A stretch of 64,000 nt of DNA. It comes from Triglochin maritima (lineage: Eukaryota; Streptophyta; Magnoliopsida; Alismatales; Juncaginaceae). Made by a program: the position numbers and the translations under genes. The notes beneath the pieces are model-generated. The model saw only the letters and a program-made list of their open reading frames with translations. It searched no databases and was not told the DNA's origin. Location of the stretch: positions 41,492,201-41,556,200 of the forward strand of contig OY821774.1 in assembly GCA_963682175.1 (NCBI GenBank). Reading direction: 5' to 3'. Position 1 is the stretch's first letter; each line of letters starts with the position of its first letter. Below are positions 42,801 through 53,114 of the stretch, one piece after another.

Positions 42801-45190
42801 TCTAAAGCTTTAAAAAACAATACCAATGATGACGTCCATAATTAATATAAGGGATGATTTTATTTAGGCACTTCTAGGCATGTTTCGTCTCGTTGATGTC
42901 ATCTTTATTTCATATTTATTTACGCAAAATTTAGTCCACTGCTTATGCTCTTGTTTTCACGATACTTTGTAGTGAGTGCTTCTGGCACACAAAAAATGGT
43001 ATAAAAAAGTATCGTGATTTTCCAACAACTCTCATGACCTTCAATCATCGGTGATTCATATCCCAAAAGAGTATTGGGTCATTAATTTGTAAATGATCAA
43101 TAATATATATATTTTTTCTTTTACTACTAATCTCTATATATCTATGAACTTCTGGTCATAGGGTTTGATTTAGAGATCGACGTGCATTTTTACTCAACTA
43201 GCTATTTGCAAGTCGTTTAGATGGTCATATGAATCCTTCAGGGATTATCATAAAATTTCATAACCCTCTTTAAATGAATGATTTCTAAATCTTTGTATAG
43301 TAGCATTTTATGAATATTAAGATATTTGCATTCTGGGCAAATGCATATCATTTTCAATAACATTGATCACTTGTAACATGGTGATTCAAATTTCACTAAA
43401 ATGTAGCACATTGTACTATATATATACATCTATCAAGATGGATATTATGTGCTCACGAGATGAATGCTCGTACTGGTTGTGAATGATCATGTGATGCATA
43501 AAAATTAACAAGTAATAATCACATGCTTGAACCAGTTTACAAATACTGTTTGAATCAACATGATACTAAGAATTCATATAACTTCTACGAAGCAAGTGAA
43601 TCAATACATAGTTGCATGAGATATATATCATTTAATTTTAGAAGCACTACTAAATATGTAACTATTTCTTTTCATGCTTCATTGGATCGAGAATTCATGA
43701 AATTTGGATCAATAACTCGATGTTTTGTCCAACCACAAAAATAGACATGAGATTAAATCATAATAATTTTAAAATCATTTGTGCCACATTTCTGCATGCA
43801 AGCTAACTCACACAAAAGAAACACGAATATACTCAATCATATATCAATGTTGAGAATATATTGTGCAAATTTCAAAACAAAAATAATCATAATCATGACC
43901 ATGCATTACATGTATCAAAAGAGCATCACTTATTGTATGCACATGATCTTGGAAATCAACTCAAGGTTGTGACATGTAAAACAAAGGCCCGTAGAAATAG
44001 ATAATCAAGTAATATTTGAGTTTTGAAACAACAAACAAAAAATTCAACTCTTTTGCCATTTAAATCGCTCTCAGTTATCCTTGAACATATATGCCCAAGT
44101 GAAGGTCACTCACACGTGGATGATGGTCTTATGAATTTGAATGACTAATAACAATAACTAACATCACAAACATTCACATAAGCACCATACAACGTCACAA
44201 TCAAACTATGTAGTAACCGGTAAAGATCTCAATAGAATCAAATACTATGACAAGCAATATATATTATATATATGTGTGTGTGAAGATAAAACAGTGATAA
44301 CTAACTCCATATTAACATAATAATTTAACACATAATGTATGTATTTTCATACTAATCAACATAAACATGTGCAAGGTAGGATATATTACAAATAATGCTA
44401 AAAAGCAATATTTCAATTTGCATAATGAATATCAAGCAAGTGAATCTATAAAATACCACTTGAGATAGAAATTATTTCCTCCTTCTTCACCTTTTTTAAC
44501 ATATTATAAAATGTCATATGATATTAAATTCCAAACCAAGGTTTGCACTTCTATTTCAACAAATCAATATAGAATGGAATAATCGTGGAAGGAAATTCAA
44601 CATTCACGTGTCTAACACTATGATCATAAATCTATAGTGCAAGGATTTTAAGACAGATGGATGACATGAAATCAATACATGTATGAAAATTTATAAGACT
44701 AAACTATGGATTGGTGGTATAAATACGTAGTTGGTAGCAAATGCAAAATTCTTTCAGCATGGATAATGACATCGTAAAATTAGCGCATACAAGATCTAAA
44801 AGAAATTTGTACATTCATGATTGATATCAAGGTCTAACGCTACTACAGGAAGAAAACAAATCAAATAATGTCGGTATAAAAACTTGATTTCGATTGGCAT
44901 AACCAATCATCAAAACAACCACTCATAACCTATGTGTATTATAAACATTTTTCTCGATCATATTGCTGACATTTTATTTTATGATATTAAATCATTTTTC
45001 TTCTTCTTCTTCTTCAAATCAACAATAATGGTTTGAAGGATGCATGATACATACATCATATTAAATTGCATACCTCTGTTTCGCGTTCCACTAAGTCGAT
45101 CCGCAAATCAACCGTTCCATCAAGTCGATCCACGAGTTGAGAAAATTTTCCCATGACCATCATCTTCAATTGGTTAGGCTAGAGACGTGA

Positions 45191-45204
45191 TCGTGCTGAT
45201 AACA
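45191..45204 (-). other. Primer-binding-like site of the 6.2-kb LTR element
   Basis: On the minus strand TGTTATCAGCACGA follows the 5' LTR end ATTTTATAACA directly. Confidence 0.55.
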
Positions 45205-46480
45205 TGTTATAAAATAAATATACATGGAACAAATAAGATAAAAGATTTGGGGGAGAATATTTGTAGTATTTCATCATCACCAAAAGTATTACAATGGTCT
45301 TACAATGATCTCCTATTTATAGGCTATAGGAGGAAAATGAAAGGGTGTATGTTACAAGAGTAATGAGAATGTGAGAGGTTGATGGAGTTATGAGAGGAGA
45401 AGGTGAAGGTGAAGCATCCATGATGTTTCACAACAACAATTATATTTTACTAACTAAGTTTATCATTTATTTAGGCAAAAAGGAAATTCACGTGGAAGCT
45501 TTGGATGAAATTTAATCTCGGATTTTTCTACTTATTCCATTTTTCATATCAAAAATATTATTTTTCGGTGAACTATTTTATTATGTTTTTCATGATAAAT
45601 GAGAGTTCAAATTAGGAAAAAAAATTGAAATATTCACCATTTGTTTTGAAAGAATATGCACTTGAAAACTTAATTAGCAAACTATGCATCTTAAAAACGG
45701 AACATGTGGTGTCATTTTCATTAACTAAAAACGGAATCACATGTACCATTTTTACCTATAATGAAAATGACACCACCAATGTCATTTTCAAGAGAGGTAA
45801 AAACGACATTCACTTCTTTCCATAACCGTTTTCCTCCTCTCCTCTTCCATCTCTCCAACGATTTTTGAACTCCTGGTGCAAATTCCACGTGTTTCATTCA
45901 TTTTAAGGTATATGTAACTTGTTTTTTGTTAAGATTTTGCTTGATTAGTTTGTATTTGTGTAGATTGGATTGATTTGGATTTGTGTGGATTAGTTTGGTT
46001 TGGATTGGATTGATTAGTGTTTGGTTGATTGGTTTAGATTATTTTGGTTTGAAATTGGGTTGATTGAGAATAATGTATTGAACTCTAAATAATATATAAT
46101 GTTTGAAATTGGGTTGATTGTGAATAATGTATTTTATGTTTAGATTGTTTTGGTTTGAAATTAGGTTGATTGAGAATAATGTATTGAACTCTAAATAATT
46201 ATATAATGTTATGATTTTTTCATATATTTTATGTTTGTATTATTGGGTTTGATTCTTACCATTCGACTCGGTTATATGCTCGTTACGTAGAGATAAAGTA
46301 CTTACAATTCAATATTTGGTTTGCAGCAACATAAACTTGGCATGTAGTTTGAGATTTGATTATACAAAGTATAAAAGTAAGAAATATAGAAAAAAATTGG
46401 TATGAAATTGGTTTGGATTGTTTTATTTAAACTCAAGACTAACTCATGTTTTTTGGGTAATTCTCTTTCAACAGCTACAA

Positions 46481-46730
46481 AAATGTATACTTCATACGAA
46501 TCTCACGACCCTATTGACCCTTCAGTCCTAGTACTACAGAAAGATCATGGATCATCTTCGATTCTTGAAAATGTAAGTGTTTTGATTTTGAAATTAAAAA
46601 TTATGTGTATTAGTTTATATTAGACATTTGGTAATTAATTATCTTTTTTAGGAGCAATTGACAGATATTAAGTGTATTGAGCATGTCATTCAGTTCAACC
46701 TATGGAATGTGGAAGATGATAGGGTATGAG
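46481..46730 (+). pseudogene. Plant mobile domain (MAIN-like) N-terminal remnant
   Basis: The translation reads SHDPIDPSVLVLQKDHGSSSILEN (46498-46572), followed by GTAAGT and, after a presumed intron, EQLTDIKCIEHVIQFNLWNV (from about 46652) to a stop near 46730 and then LLEIVGYAIVSRLQ. The D-P-I-D-P-S-V-L-x-L-Q start and the following F-x-L-W-N-V match the beginning of plant mobile domain proteins, which occur as host MAIN-like genes and inside transposons. Only the first part is present. Intron borders are a guess. Confidence 0.6.
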
Positions 46731-46874
46731 ATTTGTTAGAGATTGTTGGATATGCTATAGTATCTCGTTTGCAACGACTGCAATTGGATTGGAATCCGAT
46801 CTGGAAGTGGTGTTGAATCTACATCAACAATGTTTATCTCCTCACCATTCATCTGTCCATCATTGTCTGCATCT

Positions 46875-47294
46875 TCAACACATCTTTTTTTGAGAATGTA
46901 ATTGAACTACGCCTGCTTTATAATTACTAATAATCATTGGTGTGTGCTCATATGGTTCAAAAAAAGATTGAGGAACTGTCGACGATGGACCTGCTTCATA
47001 TTGGCTACATGTCTGTGTTATTGCTTGATAATTCTCAGTCAACTGACTTTGGTGCACAGTAGTATAATGCTTGGGTTGTTTCTGAACAAACAATACAACC
47101 GTATTCACAATGTTAAATAAATATAACATCATAATCATGCTCTGATCATCAAAAATATTAGCATATGTATATTTTTCATATGGTGACCACTTGAAGGTTA
47201 ACTTCATATCAAACTCTTCTTCTCGGAAACCACAAACTCGACAAATCGATTCACAAAGATCATCATATCGCATTTCAGTATTAACATTCATCAT
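46875..47294 (-). pseudogene. MULE MURA-type N-terminal region remnant
   Basis: A 139-codon frame: MRYDDLCESICRVCGFREEE, FDMKLTFKWSP, DDQSMIMMLYLF, then a Gln/Ser/Pro-rich stretch with QTCSQYEAGPSSTVPQSF. The order (a PB1-like start with a T-Y/F-DDL..I..V.G phrase, a short beta pattern, then a low-complexity linker) resembles the region before the MULE transposase zinc finger in plants. Catalytic DDE and SWIM parts are absent. Assigned mainly through the surrounding terminal inverted repeats. Confidence 0.5.
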
Positions 47295-47765
47295 CTGTTT
47301 GTAACAATTTTCATATTATGGAATGTCATCTACGAATGTAACAATTCCATAAAAAACTATAACAAATTCGGTACCGGATCTCATTACTTCGGGTGTACAA
47401 AATCTACATTTGATACATGAAAATAACAATCATACATTAACTATACATGCATTACATTTTCATATCGAAATGATAAAAAAACCAAAAAACAAAATGAAAA
47501 CCAACTTGAACAATGCTTGTCGCTGGAGAGAATGAGTAATGGGGAGTGGGGAGTAATTTGGGTGTGGGAGAAGGAAGATGGTGGCTGACCAATCTCATTT
47601 TTGCCGTAGGAAAACACGACATCGGTGATACCGTTTTCATTATGGGTAAAACGGTACGTGTGGTGTCATTTTTAGTTAAAGAAAACGACATCACAAATGT
47701 CGTTTTTAGTTAATGCATAGTCTGTCAATTAAATTTTTCAAGTACATAGTTTTTCAATTTTCTTT

Positions 47766-48754
47766 TATTATGTGATTATTTCAAAAAAAAAGTCCTTTAA
47801 ATAAATGGGAGAAAAAACCTTTTAATTTTTGACCACCGCGTAACCGAGCAAAAATAATGAAATCGGACTTTGTTGTGCTTGTATATTAGATATTGATACA
47901 ATATGCCATATAAATAATTTAATCGTTTTGTTTACATAGTTACGTTTTAGATTAATTTTTTAGTAGACCAATAAACAAAGAATGAATTGTACTATTTTTG
48001 CGTGGACGAGCAAGAGAAAAAATTGTACATGTTGGAATATATTTCCCCAAAGTGAACAGTACCAATGGTCCGAACTCGTCACCATTGAAATGCCAAAATA
48101 ATTTTTTTATATTTTCAATGTTGAATTTGGTTCTTCATCTTTACCTTTTTAATTAAATGAATTATAGTCTTTATAGTGGGAGTTAATTTCTTTTGTTTCC
48201 AAATATCATAATAATTACATTGTAATTTTACCAAAGTTGATGGATAAAATAGCTACCATTCGATTGAAACTAATGGTTGAGATTTAAGAAATTTGACCCT
48301 AAAATTTGACTCCCATTTTGAGAGGTTCGGGACGGGGAGAGACTTGTTACACTAATAACAAGTATGTACGAGTCCTTTCAGTATGAATAGAATATGGGTA
48401 CCCGTTGAGGTTCAAATTAAGAGTGTAATAAGAGGTAAAATTAAGGGTGTAAAAAATTTGTATTGAAAAGCCAAAGTTTGCGATACCAATAATTTTCCTT
48501 TATATTTTACCCTTCTATGACCCTCAATTTGTTTTTTTAAGTCTATCTACGGTACTCTACTTCCGTTTTAATCCCAAATATGTGACCGCACCCGTTGAGG
48601 TTCGATCAGAATCTGGTTATGACTATCTCAAGACTAATGACCTTCAAAATGAGTTAGTTATAGTTTGTTCTTACCCTAATTTGAACGATACGGTACATTG
48701 TTGGTCAATTTCTTTTTTCTCTTAAAGTAAAACCCGAACCAATATTTGATTAAA

Positions 48755-48801
<47 letters not shown>

Positions 48802-49566
48802 TAACAACAATAAACTTCCTATTACTAATTGCTGGACGGTTGAGATAATGGGAGTGTTACGTCCGAAGAAGAATCATTAAAGAGTTGTTGATGGGTGGGT
48901 CTAGATTTTGTTGTTGGTTCCATGAGATAAGAAGATGGGATTAGGATTTAATTGTTATTAAAAAAAAGGATGCACTTGCCCGACTATGGGTGAGTTTGGT
49001 TGCAGTTTTCTCCAGCTCCCAGAAGCCACTACAGTGCCAAAACTGTAGCCAAATGGATCAGCTCCCAGCTCGGATTTCAATGCAACATTTTGAAGCTGCG
49101 TGAGGGGAGCTTCACCAGTTTCTGCCTTGGTTGTGGGGATTTGTTCATTGGTTTGGGTGAGGGAGTAAATTTTGGTGGGACCAACTTCTTTGGTAATTAA
49201 TGTTGTGAGTTGGATTCTTGAGAAATTGGATACCATGAAGCCCAAGCCAAACACAACTATATGTGTTGAGGTCCACAACAAGGGCCCATGAAACTTCTAA
49301 GCAATTGGTTGTCTTCGGTTTGTACATACGTTCGTCTTCAAAGAGTCAAAATTGGTAGAAGAAATGGCTGAAGAAAAAATTAAGTGCGAAAAAATTGAGG
49401 AAAAACTCCGCAAGGAAATGTGGAGGGTCGATTAGGTTCAACAAATGAAGAACACGATAGAGAAAGGGATGACCTACACTTTTTGCAAACACTGTGAGAT
49501 GAGAAAGCAAGAAAACGGAGAAACTAATAAACAAATATCCTCACTCCGAACGCACTCCGAGAAGTA
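47766..49566. other. Intergenic with a TA microsatellite
   Basis: A (TA)n run lies at about 48757-48798. The segment 48185-48330 is an inverse relative of 39062-39192. No gene seen; short frames near 48958-49281 have no recognisable domain. Confidence 0.5.
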
Positions 49567-49571
49567 GATTT

Positions 49572-51092
49572 TGTTGGATTTTTGGCCTTAATCTATATTA
49601 ATTTTGATTATTAATTACACTAATCTTAATCAATCAACCTAATCAATCAAAGTGAGCAAACACGATTACATGCACTGCATATATGTTTGTATACTTGTAA
49701 TCATCTTAATATGATGATCAAGACAATCAAGGAGATGAGCATTTGGACAATGACATCATGACTCAAGACTTGTAATCAAAGTTTTGGACCAAGACTTGTA
49801 ACTTTTATATTTATTGAGTCCATAAGGTTTTATGTAAACTTGAGCACTAGGATTCTGTCCCGTCATTCCTCGGTAACCCGAACCTATTTCAGTCAACTGA
49901 ATCCTACCTAGTTCGGTCCACCGAACACCTATCGGATTGCCGAATACTTCCCAACAGTGAAACTTAGGTGTTCTCTGGAATTGCCCATACGGAAGACCGA
50001 AACACCTTCGGTCGACCGAATAGCCCTGGACCGGTTTTGGACTTTGCTCCAACAGTCGCATTCAAATCAAGACCCTAGAGCCCAATTAACTTGACCCACT
50101 TCGGACGACCGTACACACTTCGGTCTACCGAATCCAAATTGGCTTTAGGAGCCCAACGACTATTTAACTTGACCGTTATCGATATAACAATTTCCCACGC
50201 ATTGTCAGCGCAATTCCGGCGCTACTTTGGTCTACCGAAGTATACACGATCAACCGAACTTGAGTAGATCAGAGCCCAATCAATTCTACTGTCCACCTTG
50301 GAACGGTGAACCGAATGGACTTCGGTGAACCGAATTTAATTATGGCTTAATAGATAAAAGCTACTGGAGGTTGGTGAACGGCGATCCGATACTTAATCGG
50401 TCAACCGAGTTCATAGTTCAGACCAATATTTCGGACTACCGTGTGGATAACGGTCGACCGATTTTGTCTCGATTTCTGGACGAGCTTAAGTCACATCTTG
50501 CTTTCTCATTGGTCCATTCACCACCAACTCCCAAACGGCTATATGAGCTTGAAGGCTTATAAATAGGACCTCATTTTGTTGCTTTGGACATCTTGAATAC
50601 TTCCTATCTATCCAATACTCAAAGCCAAATTCTCTCCATCTTCAAGCTCTCAATCCACAACACTCAAGCCTAAAACTTCACCACTTGCATATCCAATCCA
50701 ATATCATATCCAAGTGTGCTCAAGTATAGAGTGTTAGTTAGAGTGTGATTCAACTTCCATATCAAAGAATCAAAGAGTTGTAAAAGCTTCGAGGAAGCTC
50801 TCTCTCGGGTTGTGAGAGGAGACACGAGCAAGGCGAGGTTGTTCGCGAGGCGAGGTGTTGTAAACGACGCTGGTCTCGGTCCAGAACAGAGATCGGTTAG
50901 TGGAATCGTAAGCGAGGCTCGGGGGATCGAGCGAGGCTTGCGAGGAGGACTAGGACCCGGGTGTGGGTGCCGAACCTCTCTAAACTCCGACGTCGTCATT
51001 TTTGTGGTTTGCAATTGTCTCTTCCTTAATCCTTCAATTAGTAGTTTTAATTCCACATTTTTCTATCGATTAGAGGGTCATAGATCCTAACA
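49572..51092 (+). mobile_element. Solo LTR C with exact 5-bp target duplication
   Basis: Starts TGTTGGAT and ends ATCCTAACA, flanked on both sides by GATTT (49567-49571 and 51093-51097). There is no internal coding region, so it is a solo LTR. A TTATAAATAG box at 50557-50566 suits an LTR promoter. From 49880 to 50465 it holds many intact and decayed versions of TCGGTCGACCGAA at variable spacing. The part after 50800 (GAGGCGAGG, GAGCGAGGCTTGCGAGG) is GC-rich. Confidence 0.9.
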
Positions 51093-51294
51093 GATTTATA
51101 ATAAATGTGATTAACGACTTGTAATGAATAGTTTTCTAAGGAATACTTTGGGTAGTTAACGGACACATAAGGTGTCTCCCTTGGCAAAACTCACAAGTTC
51201 AAGTTTTAGGTGTGACCATTTCCGTAAGAACAAAAGAAGTTACGAGGGATTTTTAAAAGACCTCAACCACAAGCTTGTGTTAGTGAGCTTAATA

Positions 51295-52673
51295 CACTAC
51301 AACAATACATGGCTACATCGACAGTAGGTATCCGTCGGTGCATATCACATTTTGTCGGTATCTCGAAACACTGACGGATAGACTGTCATCGGTGTTACTT
51401 GCGTCAGTGTATATCTACTCCGACGGAAATACCGACGGAAAAAGCTTGTTGGTGTTACTTTTGGCGTAAAAATTCCCACCAAAATTTTTCGCCTACTTTC
51501 GTCGTATCGTAGAACACTGACGCCAATCACAGACAAATAATCCATCAGTGATAGACACCGACGGATCTTTCCGTCGGTGTAGGTTACACCAATAAATACA
51601 TTATCCGATGGTTGTGTAACCTACACCGATGGATAGGTGATGTCGGAGATAAATATAGGTTACATACACTGAATGATATGTACCGTCAGTGTATGTCTAC
51701 AAACGTCAGTACTTTCACCGACAACTATAGTCTGTTGGTGTATGTCTTTTCCGAAACCCGAAAGAGCTTGTTTGCTCTTCCGGGTTCCGGGTTTCCTTGT
51801 TCATTCATCAAACATTTATACACATCATTCAACAAGCATTCATACACAACCAATTCAATTATCATTCAACAACAAACATTCATAGACATCCAACTCTTTC
51901 AACAATAATTCATACAATCTAAACACAAAAGTCATATATATTGATTTCTCGTCGGTGGGGTGACAGCGGGAGGGATCGGGGAAGAGGGAGGGTTCGGGTT
52001 CGGGTTCAGATTCGGAGAAGAGGAAGAGGGACGCTTACAGTGCGAGGAGGGAGACAACGCGAGAAGCGACGGGCGGTGAGGGGGCGAAGATGGTTAAGGA
52101 TCAATGTTTTGAGAAAGAGGGAAAGTGAGGGTGGAATCCTGAAACGACTTCTGTTAAAACCCTACACAGTGATTATTATATAATTCGTCGATGTATGTTA
52201 TCGTATTAAGTTCAACGGGCATTTTTCGAAATCTACACCGATGAAAACTATCTGTCATTGCCTTTTACAAGCACCAACGGATAAATCCATCTGTTGGTGT
52301 AGCTTTACTAGTCGTCGGTGTGTATTTCCGCAAAAAAAATTCATTTAACCAGGATTCACATTCTTCACCATTGGATGCTATCCGTTGATGGCTTTGAGTG
52401 AGTCACTGGTGCCTATATATCGGTCGGTGATGGTTAACATTTCCGTCGGTGCATGTTTTCTTCATTTTGTCGTGCATTCGAAATCTACACCGATGAAGCT
52501 ATCACGAATACTATGAAAACGTTTTGTGACGGCTCCTTTCTGTTGGAGTTATCGACCGGCTCCGTCGGTGAACGTTTACACCGACGGCCTACGCAATCTG
52601 TCGGTGTATGTAACTGCGACGAATGTTACTCTGATGGATTTTTCCATTGGTGAAATCTATATTTCTAGTAGTG
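51295..52673. mobile_element. Non-autonomous CACTA element
   Basis: The termini CACTACAACAA and, inverted, CACTACTAGAA lie next to the exact 3-bp duplication ATA (51292-51294 and 52674-52676), the hallmark of CACTA elements. Subterminal regions on both sides carry many copies of CCGTCGGTG or CACCGACGG in both orientations (51335-51720 and 52180-52640), as expected for transposase-binding repeats. The 1379-bp length and lack of a TNP2-type frame show it is non-autonomous. The centre has a CATTCATACAC..CATTCAACAAC stretch and a GC-rich GGTTCGGGTTCGGGTTC block (about 51985-52010); a short basic frame at 51941-52183 is not called as a gene. Confidence 0.92.
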
Positions 52674-52676
52674 ATA

Positions 52677-53114
52677 TTAGGTAACAAACATGAAGGACTC
52701 CAACTTGTTTGAAAATGTGAAGGTAACTTATGTAAAATTTGTTGGTTTACTAATTTACAAACCTTAAGCACTTAACTAAAATGTAGTCGATAAAACTCTA
52801 TTATATAATGTTGGCACACTTTCCGTGATGTTATTTTCCCAAAATAACAATCTTGTAATAATACGAATCACGTCAAGTTGCAGTTAATAAAATGAAATTG
52901 AATGTCATACAAAATTCATGATACGTTTTAAAAGGAATTACTATTATAAACACGAGTGCCTAAGGCACTTCGAATTCAAGATACTCAAGCAAAGTAAGTC
53001 ACAAGTCAAAATCTTTCTTAAAACTCGTAATTGACCATCTCAGTCTATGCATAAACCAGAACCAAGTCCTTCTCAAGGGCATCAACCAAAGATATTTTTC
53101 TTTTGTAATAAAAG
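52677..53114. other. Intergenic, no gene seen
   Basis: AT-rich spacer between the CACTA element and the hAT remnant. Confidence 0.5.

Larger units (their letters stand above)
39193..45435 (-). mobile_element. 6.2-kb LTR retroelement with 231-bp LTRs and no recognised coding sequence
   Basis: Two highly similar 231-bp LTRs: left 39193-39918 (interrupted by a MITE) and right 45205-45435. On the minus strand the element starts at the right with TGTTGTGAAACATC. After the 5' LTR comes TTATCAGCACGATC, a primer-binding-like sequence found in some plant copia elements, and before the left LTR is the purine tract AAAGGGGAG. Near the left end a motif of the form CTCGTTAAAAACC..AAAACTTGATGAAGGAAAAAAGAGTGCA recurs at about 39958, 40188, 40322 and 40410. 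The 5.3-kb interior is very AT-rich, and no gag or pol motif was recognised on either strand. It is either a large non-autonomous derivative or a very old element with eroded genes. No clear target duplication was found. Confidence 0.75.
45620..47765. mobile_element. MULE with long terminal inverted repeats and two gene remnants
   Basis: The left arm (about 45625-45805) and right arm (about 47590-47765, inverted) align over roughly 175 bp: ACTTGAAAA..TTAATT, ACTATGCAT, TTAACTAAAAA, GTACC.TTTT, ATAATGAAAA and so on. Long terminal inverted repeats of this kind are typical of Mutator-like elements. Between them, two remnants face each other: a plant-mobile-domain piece on the plus strand and a MURA-type N-terminal piece on the minus strand. 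The exact ends and the 9-bp target duplication were not resolved. Confidence 0.7.

Noticed and set aside
43523..43744. 73-codon plus-strand frame in the 6.2-kb LTR element
   Set aside because: Runs against the element's orientation and shows no gag or pol similarity.
51941..52183. 80-codon Arg/Gly-rich frame in the CACTA element
   Set aside because: Arises from GC-rich low-complexity DNA; no recognisable domain.
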